A stretch of DNA of 60,628 nucleotides from positions 1 through 60,628 of the forward strand of contig CBFGWV010000005.1 of the NCBI GenBank assembly GCA_965652545.1, read 5' to 3'. The translations under genes and the position numbers were made by a program. The DNA comes from CBFGWV01 sp965652545 (GTDB taxonomy: Bacteria > Pseudomonadota > Gammaproteobacteria > Competibacterales > Competibacteraceae). Below the pieces are notes generated by a model. The model was not told the origin of the DNA. It did no database searches and saw nothing but the letters and a program-made list of their open reading frames with translations. Below are positions 9,385 to 20,953 of the stretch, in pieces; position 1 is the stretch's first letter; each line of letters opens with the position of its first letter.

Positions 9385-9502
9385 ATGTAGGATGGGTTGA
9401 GCGTCAGCGATACCCATCGTTGGTCTACGGCCACCGATCAGCGGACATGACTTCGCTTGAGTGCGGCTGATGGGTATCGCTGACGCTCAACCCATCCTAC
9501 AT
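9385..9502. repeat. REP-like element, perfect 34-base inverted repeat
   Basis: Arms at 9385-9418 and 9469-9502 are exact reverse complements, separated by 50 bases. Each arm is itself partly palindromic (GATGGGT...ACCCATC). A single unit of the same family (GTAGGATGGGT...ACCCATCCTAC) occurs at 43574-43608, so this is a dispersed REP/BIME-type repeat. No RAYT transposase is in the window. Confidence 0.85.
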
Positions 9503-9540
9503 TTCATCGGCGCTGTCGATGGGCGTGAAAAGCGTAAACA

Positions 9541-9570
9541 AAAAAGCCCCGGCATCGCTGCCGGGGCTTT
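9541..9570 (-). terminator. Intrinsic terminator after tRNA-Val(CAC)
   Basis: A perfect 13-bp stem (AAAAGCCCCGGCA with its complement) around a TCGC loop, flanked by A-runs on one side and T-runs on the other. It starts 7 bases beyond the tRNA 3' end on the minus strand and can also act on the plus strand. Confidence 0.88.
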
Positions 9571-9576
9571 TGAGTG

Positions 9577-9652
9577 TTGGTGGGCGGTGCTGGGATTGAA
9601 CCAGCGACCCCTACCGTGTGAAGGTAGTGCTCTCCCGCTGAGCTAACCGCCC
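9577..9652 (-). tRNA. tRNA-Val, anticodon CAC
   Basis: A 76-base cloverleaf read on the minus strand: acceptor GGGCGGT/ACCGCCC, anticodon stem CTACC/GGTAG around loop TTCACAC (anticodon CAC, codon GUG), T loop TTCAATC, discriminator A and an encoded CCA. It sits 70 bases after greA with its own promoter. Confidence 0.96.
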
Positions 9653-9669
9653 GTCATTCAAGGCCGCGA

Positions 9670-9698
9670 ATATTACGTGCGGCCTCCGGGGTCGTCAA
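9670..9698 (-). promoter_or_regulatory. Sigma-70 promoter for tRNA-Val(CAC)
   Basis: On the minus strand TTGACG (9693-9698) and TAATAT (9670-9675) are 17 bases apart, a near-consensus promoter ending 17 bases before the tRNA 5' end. The tRNA therefore need not depend on greA transcription. Confidence 0.75.
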
Positions 9699-9722
9699 GC
9701 ACTCCGCGACCCGTTTTTCGCA

Positions 9723-10198
9723 TTACAGATACAACACCTCGACGATCTCCAGCGAGCGCACGCCGCCGGGGACCTGGACGTCCACCTCGTCGCCCTCTTC
9801 CTTGCCGATCAGGCCACGGGCAATGGGGGAGTTTACGGAGATGCGGCCGGCTTTGATGTCGGCCTCCTCTTCGCCGACGATCTGGTAGCGGATCTCATCG
9901 CCGCTGTCGGCATCTTCCAGGACGACCGTTACGCCGAACACGACCTTGCCGTTCTGCGGCAGGCTGCGAATGTCGATGATCTGGGCGTTGGAAAGCTTGT
10001 GCTCAAGATCGGCGATACGGCCCTCGATGAAGCTCTGCTGCTCGCGGGCGGCGTGGTACTCGGCGTTTTCCTTCAGGTCGCCGTGCGCACGAGCCTCGGC
10101 GATGGCAGCGATGACCGCCGGACGGGCCTTGGACTTGAGCTCCTGGAGTTCCGCCTTTGCCTTCTCGGCCCCAGCGGCGGTCATGGGCACCTTCATGT

Positions 10199-10202
<4 letters not shown>
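9723..10202 (-). CDS. greA: Transcription elongation factor GreA
   Basis: A 159-residue factor that enters the RNA polymerase secondary channel and stimulates cleavage of backtracked RNA. The N-terminal coiled coil carries the acidic tip GDLKENAEY, whose Asp and Glu activate cleavage; the C-terminal half is the FKBP-like domain (SPIARGLIGKEEGDEV). The ATG at 10202 overlaps the carB stop by four bases; ATG at residue 3 is an alternative. The carA-carB-greA order is common in gammaproteobacteria. Confidence 0.97.
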
Positions 10203-13423
<3,221 letters not shown>

Positions 13424-13455
13424 GGTGCGCTCTTGGTCTCGCTATCGTCGACGGG

Positions 13456-14592
13456 TCAGGCGGCCTGACGGCCGGCCATCATCGTGATGAATCGATCGAA
13501 CAAGGGCTGCACGTCGTGGGGGCCCGGGCTGGCCTCCGGATGCCCCTGGAAGCTGTACGCCGGCACGTCGGTGCGCTCGATACCCTGGAGCGAGCCGTCG
13601 AACAGCGAACGATGGGTGGCCCGTACGGTCGGCGGCAGGCTGGCCTCGTCCACGGCGAAGCCGTGATTCTGGCTGGAGATCATCACCCGGCCGGTATCCA
13701 GATCCACCACCGGGTGGTTGGCGCCGTGATGACCGAACTTCATCTTGACCGTGCCCGCGCCGCTGGCCAGCCCCAGGAGCTGGTGCCCCAGGCAGATGCC
13801 GAAAACCGGAATGCCAGTGGTCAGCAGTTCGCGGATGGCCGCGATGGCGTAGTCGCAGGGCTCCGGATCGCCCGGGCCATTGGCCAGGAAGATGCCGTCC
13901 GGCTCGTAGGCCAGCACCTCGGCCGCCGACGTCTGCGCCGGCACCACCGTCACACGGCAGCCGCGATCCACCAGCAGGCGCAGAATGTTGCGCTTGATGC
14001 CGTAGTCGTAGGCCACCACATGGTGAGGCAGATCGGCCGGCGCGGTGAAGTCGTCGGTTTCCAATTGCCAACTGCCGGCACGCCACTCGTAGGTCTCGCG
14101 GGTGGAGACGACCTTGGCCAAGTCCATGCCCTTGAGGCTGGGACAGGCGAGCGCCTTGGCCACCGCGGCATCGGCGTCGATGCCATCGCCGGCGACGATC
14201 ACGCCGCTCTGGGCACCGAACTCGCGCAGGCGGCGGGTGAGCTTGCGGGTATCGATACCCGCAATGGCCACCACATTGCGCTCGCGCAAATAGGCATCCA
14301 GCGGCTGACGGCTGCGCCAGTTGCTGGCCAGCAGCGGCAGGTCCTTGACGACCAGACCGGCGACCTGGACGCGCCCGGACTCCTCGTCGCCCGGGTTGGT
14401 GCCCACGTTACCGATGTGGGGATAGGTCAGGGTCACGATCTGTCGGCAGTAGGACGGATCGGTGAGGATTTCCTGATAGCCGGTGATGGCGGTATTAAAA
14501 ACCACCTCGCCCTGGGTGTCCCCGTCCACGCCAATGGATTCGCCCCAGAACAGGGTTCCATCGGCCAGGGCCAAGAGTGCTGGCTTGCGCAA
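13456..14592 (-). CDS. carA: Carbamoyl-phosphate synthase small subunit CarA
   Basis: Glutaminase subunit that releases ammonia from glutamine for CarB. The class-I amidotransferase nucleophile is in FGICLGHQ, with the His/Glu pair near the C-terminus (FQGHPEASPGPHD). I choose a TTG start at 14592: GCGGAGG lies five bases upstream, and the N-terminus then aligns residue for residue with the E. coli pattern (M-x-K-x-ALL-x-L-x-DG). The ATG at 14613 adds seven residues, lacks a ribosome site and sits against a hairpin at 14619-14647. The result is 378 residues, close to the usual 380. Confidence 0.95.
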   Translation of the reverse strand: MRKPALLALADGTLFWGESIGVDGDTQGEVVFNTAITGYQEILTDPSYCRQIVTLTYPHIGNVGTNPGDEESGRVQVAGLVVKDLPLLASNWRSRQPLDAYLRERNVVAIAGIDTRKLTRRLREFGAQSGVIVAGDGIDADAAVAKALACPSLKGMDLAKVVSTRETYEWRAGSWQLETDDFTAPADLPHHVVAYDYGIKRNILRLLVDRGCRVTVVPAQTSAAEVLAYEPDGIFLANGPGDPEPCDYAIAAIRELLTTGIPVFGICLGHQLLGLASGAGTVKMKFGHHGANHPVVDLDTGRVMISSQNHGFAVDEASLPPTVRATHRSLFDGSLQGIERTDVPAYSFQGHPEASPGPHDVQPLFDRFITMMAGRQAA

Positions 14593-14618
14593 CGACGCCT
14601 CCGCTTTACACATACGAA

Positions 14619-14647
14619 GCGGGAGGGCCCGGACCGGGCCCTCCCGC
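14619..14647. promoter_or_regulatory. GC-rich perfect hairpin between dapB and carA
   Basis: A 13-bp perfect stem (GCGGGAGGGCCCG) with a 3-base loop, 27 bases before the proposed carA TTG start. On the minus strand a T6 run precedes rather than follows it, so it is not a standard terminator. It may end dapB transcripts weakly or affect carA expression. Confidence 0.5.
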
Positions 14648-14757
14648 GGAAAAAACGCACAGACCGTTGAATGGGTGTGAGTTTAATCCACCCGCTACCC
14701 GGCCCGCAACGAACAAGGCTGCATCATTGATCAGTCAAAACAAACAAAATCAGCGAA

Positions 14758-15555
14758 TTAGGCGAGCACATCCGCCATGTCGTACAACCCGGGCGTCCGC
14801 CCCTTGACCCATCGCGCCGCGCGCAACGCACCGTAAGCGAACGTCATGCGGTTGGTGGCCTTATGGGTGATCTCGACCCGCTCGCCGGGACCTGCAAAGA
14901 GCACCGTGTGCTCACCGATGATGTCGCCGCCGCGAATGGTGGAGAAGCCGATGGTACGCCGCTCGCGAATACCGGTTTGGCCTTCGCGGCCATACACGGC
15001 ATCTGTTGCCAGGTTGCGCCCCAAGACTTCCGCCAATACCTCGCCCATGCGCATGGCCGTACCCGAGGGGGCATCGACCTTATTGCGGTGGTGGGCCTCG
15101 ATCACCTCGATATCCACAGTGTCGCCCAACACCCGCGCGGCCTCACGCAGAAGCGACAGGCACAAGGTGACGCCGACACTGGTATTGGGGGCAAGTACCA
15201 CGGGGATGCGGGTCGCCATCTCGTCGATACGACGCCGCTGGGCCGCGTCGAAGCCTGTGGTTCCCACCACCGCGGGGACACCAGCGGCCGCGCACGCGGC
15301 GAGGTTGTCCAGGGTCAGTTCCGGGCGGGTGAAGTCGATGAGCACATCGAACGCATCGTGGGCGACATCGAGCGCGGCTGTGGCAACGACGCCCAGGCTG
15401 CCCAGCCCGGCAAGCTCGCCGGCATCGCGGCCATCGGCGTCGCTCCCGGCGCGGACCTGGGCTACGGTACAGCGAACATCGTCGGACTCGGCGCAGGCCT
15501 GCACCAGGCACCGCCCCATTCGTCCTGCGGCGCCGGCGATTGCGACTCGAAGCAT
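14758..15555 (-). CDS. dapB: 4-hydroxy-tetrahydrodipicolinate reductase DapB
   Basis: A 265-residue NAD(P)H reductase of the diaminopimelate/lysine pathway. Visible: nucleotide-binding GAAGRMGR at residues 8-15, the TTGF loop, and the catalytic/substrate block HHRNKVDAPSGTA. The ATG at 15555 gives the canonical MLRVAIAGAAGRMG start; a 20-residue extension in the same frame is not family-like. dapB before carA is typical of gammaproteobacteria, although no dnaJ is seen here. DapE of the same pathway is at the left end. Confidence 0.97.
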   Translation of the reverse strand: MLRVAIAGAAGRMGRCLVQACAESDDVRCTVAQVRAGSDADGRDAGELAGLGSLGVVATAALDVAHDAFDVLIDFTRPELTLDNLAACAAAGVPAVVGTTGFDAAQRRRIDEMATRIPVVLAPNTSVGVTLCLSLLREAARVLGDTVDIEVIEAHHRNKVDAPSGTAMRMGEVLAEVLGRNLATDAVYGREGQTGIRERRTIGFSTIRGGDIIGEHTVLFAGPGERVEITHKATNRMTFAYGALRAARWVKGRTPGLYDMADVLA

Positions 15556-15628
15556 GATTCGTCCCACAACGAAACAGGGCGGCCAAGCGATCTGCCTGAC
15601 TTGCGCCCCGTTCACGCGATTATCCGTT

Positions 15629-15702
15629 TGGAGCGGGTGATGGGAATCGAACCCACATCATCAGCTTGGGAAGCTGAGGTTCTACCATTGAACTACACCC
15701 GC
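15629..15702 (-). tRNA. tRNA-Gly, anticodon CCC
   Basis: A 74-base cloverleaf on the minus strand, acceptor GCGGGTG/CACCCGC, anticodon stem TCAGC/GCTGA with loop TTCCCAA (anticodon CCC, codon GGG), T loop TTCGATT and an encoded CCA. It closely resembles E. coli glyU. Confidence 0.95.
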
Positions 15703-15711
15703 GCGGGCTGC

Positions 15712-15741
15712 CAATTATCCGCGAACCGACGCCGCTGGCAA
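15712..15741 (-). promoter_or_regulatory. Sigma-70 promoter for tRNA-Gly(CCC)
   Basis: On the minus strand TTGCCA (15736-15741) and TAATTG (15712-15717) are 18 bases apart, ending 9 bases before the tRNA 5' end. Confidence 0.6.
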
Positions 15742-15849
15742 GCCCCCGGCGCGAATTTCAAGCAGATCGGCCTGCGAGAGCACTGGTACGGCGCGCACCA
15801 TGCTCGCCGTGGCTGCATCAGCGACAGCGACATATCACAGCGGATAAAA

Positions 15850-15884
15850 AAGACCGTTGCCAGGCCCAGCCCCGCAACGGTCTT
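15850..15884 (-). terminator. Intrinsic terminator of the H-NS-family gene
   Basis: Stem AAGACCGTTGC/GCAACGGTCTT (11 bp) around a 13-base loop, followed on the minus strand by a T6 run, 26 bases beyond the hns-like stop. Confidence 0.9.
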
Positions 15885-15910
15885 AACCCAACCCCTCGTT
15901 CAGACCGGGG

Positions 15911-16240
15911 TCAAACAGCGAAATCGTCTTTCGTGGCACCGCGGGCCATGGCGTCCTTCAGCCAATTGGGCTGCTTGCCGCGACCACTCCAGGTTTGATC
16001 CGGATTGGCGGGATTACGAAAACGCACCACACCGGCAGGCTTGCCGGCTTTGCGCCCTTTACCACCGGCGCTGAACTTGAGCACGTCTTCCAGGCTGAGC
16101 CCGACACTGCTGGCCAGCTCTTCCATCTTGGTACGAACTTCTTTGACCTGGACCTGCTCCTTGCGAACAATCTCGCTCTGGGCTTTCTCGATCAGTTGCT
16201 TGAGTTCTGGGATGGAGTACGCGTTCAATTCTATAGTCAT
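15911..16240 (-). CDS. H-NS family nucleoid-associated protein
   Basis: A 109-residue DNA-binding protein. Residues about 1-50 form the oligomerising coiled region; the C-terminal AT-hook-like signature FRNPANPDQTWSGRGKQPNW (about 74-93) binds AT-rich DNA and silences horizontally acquired genes. The ATG at 16240 gives the family's usual start (MTIELNAYS); an in-frame ATG at 16264 adds eight residues. It is monocistronic, with its own promoter and terminator. A plausible target is the low-GC island at 53.6-60 kb, but that is inference. Confidence 0.92.
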   Translation of the reverse strand: MTIELNAYSIPELKQLIEKAQSEIVRKEQVQVKEVRTKMEELASSVGLSLEDVLKFSAGGKGRKAGKPAGVVRFRNPANPDQTWSGRGKQPNWLKDAMARGATKDDFAV

Positions 16241-16301
16241 GGAAGCACTCGCGAAGTCTGTCACTGGAGTCTTGGTACGCCCTACTAATCAAGGCAAGCA
16301 A

Positions 16302-16331
16302 ATAGTAGATTCTTTTCTCATCCCATTTCAA
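16302..16331 (-). promoter_or_regulatory. Predicted sigma-70 promoter of the H-NS-family gene
   Basis: On the minus strand TTGAAA (16326-16331) and TACTAT (16302-16307) are 18 bases apart in an AT-rich stretch (16290-16345) unlike its surroundings, leaving a leader of about 55 bases. The AT-rich DNA could also be an H-NS autoregulatory site. Confidence 0.5.
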
Positions 16332-16530
16332 CTATTTTTTTAATAGAGACCGCCCAATTAGCCACTTCCTGCCGACGCGGCTTGTATCAGTTGTCCTGAT
16401 GTCGTCACAAGCGCTTGCCTGGATGAATCCACCTTGCGCTTTTCGCCTGTTACGCGCTTGCTGCCGGCCACGGATCGGTGGTGTATCATCGGCGCCCCGA
16501 AACCGGCCAGCTTGAACAGCCATAGCCATC

Positions 16531-16731
16531 ATGAACATCCATTTGAACGGCGAGAACGCCGATGTGCCCGGGCCGCTCACCATCAGCGACTTACTGGTAC
16601 ATCTTGAACTTTCCGGCAAACGCCTTGCCGTTGAGGTCAACGGCAAGGTGATTCCCCGCAGCCGTCATGACCACACCGCACTCAACCACGGCGATCAGGT
16701 CGAAGTCGTGCACGCCATCGGCGGCGGTTGA
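16531..16731 (+). CDS. thiS: Sulfur carrier protein ThiS
   Basis: A 66-residue ubiquitin-like protein ending in Gly-Gly-Gly. Its C-terminal Gly is adenylated and thiocarboxylated to donate sulfur for the thiazole of thiamin. The hallmark pattern LAVEVNGKVIPRSRH is visible at about residues 32-46. thiG follows 49 bases downstream. No thiF or thiH is in the window, and no TPP riboswitch was recognised in the 266-base upstream region. Confidence 0.95.
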   Translation: MNIHLNGENADVPGPLTISDLLVHLELSGKRLAVEVNGKVIPRSRHDHTALNHGDQVEVVHAIGGG

Positions 16732-16780
16732 GGGTGCCATTGATGCGTTTACCCCAAAGCCGCCAAGGAGTGACCCGATC

Positions 16781-17563
16781 GTGACTGAAGACACGTTTTG
16801 CCTGGCTGGGCGCCAGTACCAGTCCCGCTTGCTGGTGGGCACCGGCAAATACCGTGACCTTGCACAGACGCAGGCGGCGGTGGAGGCCAGCGGTGCCCAG
16901 ATCGTAACGGTCGCCATTCGCCGGACCAATATCGGGCAAAACGCCGGCGAACCGAACCTCCTGGACGTGTTGCCGCCATCGAGGTACACATTCCTGCCTA
17001 ATACAGCCGGCTGTTACGATGCAGACAGTGCGATACGCACCTGCCAATTGGCACGCGAGCTGCTTGATGGCCACGACCTGGTCAAGCTTGAAGTCCTCGG
17101 CGATGAAAAGACATTGTTTCCAGACATTGTCCAGACCCTCAAGGCCGCCGAAACCCTGATACACGACGATTTCAAGGTCATGGTGTATACCAATGACGAT
17201 CCCATCGTCGCGAAAACGTTCGAATCCATGGGCTGTGTCGCCGTGATGCCACTGGCCGCCCCCATCGGTTCAGGCTTGGGGATTCGCAACCCCTACAACA
17301 TCCGTACGATCGTGGAGAATGCCGGTGTCCCCATTCTGGTCGACGCCGGCGTCGGCACGGCGTCGGATGCCGCCGTGGCCATGGAGCTGGGCTGCGATGG
17401 TGTCCTGATGAACACTGCGATCGCCGGTGCGCGGGAGCCGGTCCTGATGGCTTCGGCCATGCGCAAGGCCATCGAGGCGGGCCGTGAAGCGTTCCTGGCA
17501 GGGCGGATCCCGCGCAAACGATTCGCCAGCGCCTCCTCGCCCTTGGACGGGCTGTTCTTCTAA
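16781..17563 (+). CDS. thiG: Thiazole synthase ThiG
   Basis: A 260-residue TIM-barrel enzyme that condenses deoxyxylulose phosphate, dehydroglycine and ThiS-thiocarboxylate into the thiamin thiazole. The Schiff-base lysine lies in VKLEVLGDEKTLFPD, and the phosphate-binding loop region is VDAGVGTASDAAVAMELGCDG. The start is GTG at 16781, preceded by AAGGAG at about ten bases; an upstream ATG in the same frame would overlap thiS and is unlikely. Confidence 0.95.
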   Translation: MTEDTFCLAGRQYQSRLLVGTGKYRDLAQTQAAVEASGAQIVTVAIRRTNIGQNAGEPNLLDVLPPSRYTFLPNTAGCYDADSAIRTCQLARELLDGHDLVKLEVLGDEKTLFPDIVQTLKAAETLIHDDFKVMVYTNDDPIVAKTFESMGCVAVMPLAAPIGSGLGIRNPYNIRTIVENAGVPILVDAGVGTASDAAVAMELGCDGVLMNTAIAGAREPVLMASAMRKAIEAGREAFLAGRIPRKRFASASSPLDGLFF

Positions 17564-17576
17564 ACTTCGCCAAGCG

Positions 17577-18344
17577 ATGCATGGGCAGGCGACCGGCTCG
17601 CCGTCATACTCATGCATCGGCAAGACCTCCAGGAGACCGTTTCTGTTAGAGCCCACCGTTGACAATGATCCAGCCGCACACCGTCAGGTGCGCAGCTTCG
17701 TGCGCCGTGAAGGCAGGCTCACAGCCGGCCAGGAGCGGGCCATGGACGTGCTTTGGCCGCGTTTCGGGCTGACGCCCGATGCCCCGTTGGATGCGCCAGC
17801 CGTCTTCGGTCGCGACCACCGGCGGGTTCTGGAGATCGGTTTCGGCAATGGCGAGAGTCTGGCGGCCATGGCCGAAGCCGACCCCGAAACGGATTTCATC
17901 GGCGTGGAAGTACACCGTCCCGGCGTCGGTCACTTGCTTATGGCGCTGGAACAAGGCCGCCTCGCCAATGTGAGGGTCGTGTGTACCGATGCGGTCGCCT
18001 GGCTGAACCAATGCGTGCCTGCGGCAAGCATCGACCGTGTGCAGGTGTTCTTTCCTGACCCCTGGCCAAAAAAGCGGCACCATAAACGGCGACTCATCCA
18101 ACCGGCATTCGTGGCCCTGCTGTGCGAGCGCCTGCGCCCAGGGGGAGTGATTCACTGCGCCACCGATTGGGCCCCCTATGCCGAACACATGCTGCACGTG
18201 CTGTCGGCCGAACCCCGCCTTCGCAATACCGCGGCCGGCAACGGCTACGCAGTCAAACCCGATTACCGGCCGTTGACCAAGTTCGAGCGCCGCGGGTTTC
18301 GCATCGGACACGACAGTCACGACCTGGTCTTCCGGCTCGACTAG
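17577..18344 (+). CDS. trmB: tRNA (guanine-N7-)-methyltransferase TrmB
   Basis: SAM-dependent enzyme that forms m7G46 in tRNA variable loops. Motifs: SAM-binding LEIGFGNGESL, post-I IGVEVHRPGV, catalytic FFPDPWPKKRHHKRR and the C-terminal TKFERRG. From the ATG at 17577 it is 255 residues, slightly longer than the usual 240. An AGGAGA at about 17630 followed by CTG could mark a shorter rare start. It begins 13 bases after thiG, so it is probably co-transcribed. Confidence 0.94.
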   Translation: MHGQATGSPSYSCIGKTSRRPFLLEPTVDNDPAAHRQVRSFVRREGRLTAGQERAMDVLWPRFGLTPDAPLDAPAVFGRDHRRVLEIGFGNGESLAAMAEADPETDFIGVEVHRPGVGHLLMALEQGRLANVRVVCTDAVAWLNQCVPAASIDRVQVFFPDPWPKKRHHKRRLIQPAFVALLCERLRPGGVIHCATDWAPYAEHMLHVLSAEPRLRNTAAGNGYAVKPDYRPLTKFERRGFRIGHDSHDLVFRLD

Positions 18345-18392
18345 CCGGCTTTTTCCCGTCTATCCGAAGACATTAGCCTTGAGGATGGTGTG

Positions 18393-19433
18393 ATGGATTA
18401 TCAACGCCTAGCCCAGACCGACCTGAATATCAGCCGGATTTGTCTCGGCACCATGACCTGGGGCGAACAAAACACTGAGGCCGAGGCTCACGCCCAACTG
18501 GACTATGCCATCGGCCAGGGCGTGAACTTCATCGATGTCGCCGAAATGTACCCTGTTCCGCCGCGCGCGGAGACTCGAGGGCTCACCGAGCAATACGTCG
18601 GTACGTGGTTAAAGTCGCGCGGCAGTCGCGATAAAGTCATCCTGGCCACAAAAGTCATCGGCCGCTCCAGCGAGCTCGGTTACATGCGCCAGGGCGAAAT
18701 CTGTCTTGATCGGCGCAATATCGCTAGCGCGGTCGCCGGCAGTCTGAAGCGGTTGCAAACCGATTACATCGACCTGTACCAGGTTCATTGGCCCGACCGT
18801 CGGACCAACTTCTTCGGCAAACTCGGCTATTCGCCGCAGGAAGACGACGAGTGCGTACCCATCGTGGAAACGCTGGAGGCGTTGAACGAGCAGGTCAAGG
18901 CCGGGAAAATCCGCCATATCGGGGTGTCCAACGAAACCCCATGGGGCGTGATGACGTACTTGAACAGTGCCCAGCGCCTGGGCTTGCCGCGTATCGTCAG
19001 CATCCAAAACCCCTATAACCTGCTCAATCGCAGCTTCGAGGTCGGGCTGGCGGAAATCGCCCATCGCGAATCAGTTCCGTTGCTGGCGTATTCGCCCCTG
19101 GCATTCGGCGTTCTGAGCGGTAAGTACCTCGACGGCGCGCGTCCGGAAGGTGCGCGGTTGACGATGTTCGAGCGCTTCGTCCGTTATCTGGTCCCCGAAG
19201 CCGAGGCGCCGACGCGGGCGTATGTCCAGCTTGCCCGGGAGACAGGGCTGGACCCTGCGCAAATGGCCTTGGCCTATATCAACAGCCGTCCGTTCGTCGC
19301 CGCCAATATCATCGGCGCCACCACAATGACGCAGTTGGGCGCGGACATCGCCAGCATCGATGTCACGCTGGACGACGATGTGATCGACCGGATCGAGGCC
19401 ATTCATCGCAGCCAGCCCAACCCCTGCCCCTGA
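18393..19433 (+). CDS. tas: NADP(H)-dependent aldo-keto reductase, Tas-like
   Basis: A 346-residue aldo-keto reductase, the same length as E. coli Tas. The AKR tetrad is visible: Asp and Tyr in FIDVAEMYPVP, Lys in LATKVIG, His in LYQVHWPDR. Cofactor-binding residues follow near the C-terminus. The ATG at 18393 follows GAGGA at seven bases; the GTG immediately upstream is not needed. It converges with the gene at 19461. Confidence 0.9.
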   Translation: MDYQRLAQTDLNISRICLGTMTWGEQNTEAEAHAQLDYAIGQGVNFIDVAEMYPVPPRAETRGLTEQYVGTWLKSRGSRDKVILATKVIGRSSELGYMRQGEICLDRRNIASAVAGSLKRLQTDYIDLYQVHWPDRRTNFFGKLGYSPQEDDECVPIVETLEALNEQVKAGKIRHIGVSNETPWGVMTYLNSAQRLGLPRIVSIQNPYNLLNRSFEVGLAEIAHRESVPLLAYSPLAFGVLSGKYLDGARPEGARLTMFERFVRYLVPEAEAPTRAYVQLARETGLDPAQMALAYINSRPFVAANIIGATTMTQLGADIASIDVTLDDDVIDRIEAIHRSQPNPCP

Positions 19434-19460
19434 TCGCCAGGTGAAGGCTCGCCGACCAGC

Positions 19461-19970
19461 TCATTTGACCGCGGGGGTGGTCGTATCCTGCATTTTGACC
19501 TCTGGATGCTGGCTGCGAATGAGTTCGGCGATGGCCTCGGCACGCGGCTTGGGAACATCGACCAGCATCAGGATCTGCCCTGCGTCCAGGGCATCCTGAA
19601 AACGGTCCAGTTGGGTATTGGGCAACGAGGCACCGACCATGCCGGCAATCCAGGCGCCGACGCCTGCGCCGAGGACACTGGTAGCAAGAATGGCGCCGCC
19701 CCCCAGTACGAGGCCAGCGGGTGGGAAGGTCAAGGCGGTGATGCCGGCCAGCAGGCCGGTGGCGCCGCCGAAGGCCAGACCGCGCTCGAGGGCCGGGATG
19801 AACTCGCTCTCATCCAACAGACCGGCTTCAGGCAGTTCCGCGGCCTCGAGGGCATCGTGATCGCGCGCGACCACATGGATCTGCCGCTCGGGGACATCGT
19901 GGTCCAGAAGTTCGTCGATAATGTTCCGGGCCAGGCCGACGTCGGGCACCAGGAAGTACAAACGCTGCAT
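19461..19970 (-). CDS. DUF1269-like membrane-associated stress protein
   Basis: A 169-residue protein. An N-terminal alpha/beta segment (RLYFLVPDVGLARNIIDELL) precedes a glycine/alanine-rich hydrophobic hairpin at about 65-112 and a C-terminal regulatory-like segment ending in a charged tail. This layout is seen in DUF1269 and general-stress-protein-17M-like families. The function is unknown. It is divergent from the DMT transporter gene (start 54 bases away), so the two may share a control region. Confidence 0.7.
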   Translation of the reverse strand: MQRLYFLVPDVGLARNIIDELLDHDVPERQIHVVARDHDALEAAELPEAGLLDESEFIPALERGLAFGGATGLLAGITALTFPPAGLVLGGGAILATSVLGAGVGAWIAGMVGASLPNTQLDRFQDALDAGQILMLVDVPKPRAEAIAELIRSQHPEVKMQDTTTPAVK

Positions 19971-20023
19971 GATCGATAACCTCCTAACGAACCGTCAGAT
20001 ATCCGACATCACGGAGAAACCCA

Positions 20024-20953
20024 TTGCGTCACCACCTGCACGCCCCTTCACCGTATCTGCTTCTGGTGCTGACGACGCTGTTCTGGGCCGGCAACGTCGT
20101 GCTGGGGCGGGCAATGAATGCCACGATACCACCCATGACCCTGTCTTTCTGGCGCTGGACCCTGGCCTTGCTCATCGTCCTGCCATTTTCGTGGACGTTG
20201 GTCCGGCGCGACTGGCCATTGATCCGCCCCGCCCTGCTGCGGCTTGCCATCCTGGCGATACTCGGCGTGGCCAACTACAACACGTTCGTTTATATCGGCC
20301 TGCAGACGACACCGGCCTCGTCCGCCGTGCTGATCGTGTCGACGGCACCGGTGTTGATCGTGGCCCTGTCGTTCGTGCTGCTGCGCCATACGATCAACCG
20401 CTGGCAGGCCTTGGGTATCGTGGTCTCCATGCTGGGCGTCGCCTGCATCCTGCTCAAAGGCGATCTCACCTCCATGAGCAGCCAGACGCTCGGTGACGGA
20501 GGTTTGTGGTTGCTGGCGGCGGCACTCAGTTGGGCCGGTTACTCCGTGTACATGACGCGCTGGCGTATCGCCGGCCTGCATCCGCTGTCGTTTCTGACAG
20601 TGACCATTGCCATCGGCAGTCTGGCCTTGTTGCCGTTTTACCTGCTGGGCATCGCCGACGACGGGCAACTCACCCTCAATGCAGCGAGTCTGGCCACCTT
20701 CGCCTATGTGGCGGTATTCCCATCGGTGCTGGCCTATGTGTTCTGGAACCGCGCGGTGGCGGAGCTGGGCCCCAACCGCAGCGGACAGTTTTTGCACCTG
20801 ATGCCGGCATTCGGCGCCCTGCTGTCGGTGCTCATCCTGGGCGAGCGGTTTTACGCCTATCACTGGATCGGCATCGCCGGCATTGCCGGGGGCATCTACC
20901 TGGCTACGGTGCTGGGGAGACGGGCAGGACATACGCCAACGCGATCGGGATGA
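20024..20953 (+). CDS. EamA/DMT-family transporter
   Basis: A 309-residue inner-membrane protein with about ten hydrophobic segments in two EamA repeats. It starts at a TTG preceded by GGAG at seven bases; no in-frame ATG gives a family-like N-terminus. Members export amino acids, nucleosides or other metabolites, and the substrate is unknown. Its last 50 bases overlap the antisense 3' end of the AEC transporter gene. Confidence 0.87.
   Translation: MRHHLHAPSPYLLLVLTTLFWAGNVVLGRAMNATIPPMTLSFWRWTLALLIVLPFSWTLVRRDWPLIRPALLRLAILAILGVANYNTFVYIGLQTTPASSAVLIVSTAPVLIVALSFVLLRHTINRWQALGIVVSMLGVACILLKGDLTSMSSQTLGDGGLWLLAAALSWAGYSVYMTRWRIAGLHPLSFLTVTIAIGSLALLPFYLLGIADDGQLTLNAASLATFAYVAVFPSVLAYVFWNRAVAELGPNRSGQFLHLMPAFGALLSVLILGERFYAYHWIGIAGIAGGIYLATVLGRRAGHTPTRSG

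Noticed and set aside
16265..16530. TPP riboswitch upstream of thiS
   Set aside because: The conserved CTGAGA and ACCTGAT-type cores are not found in the 266-base region.
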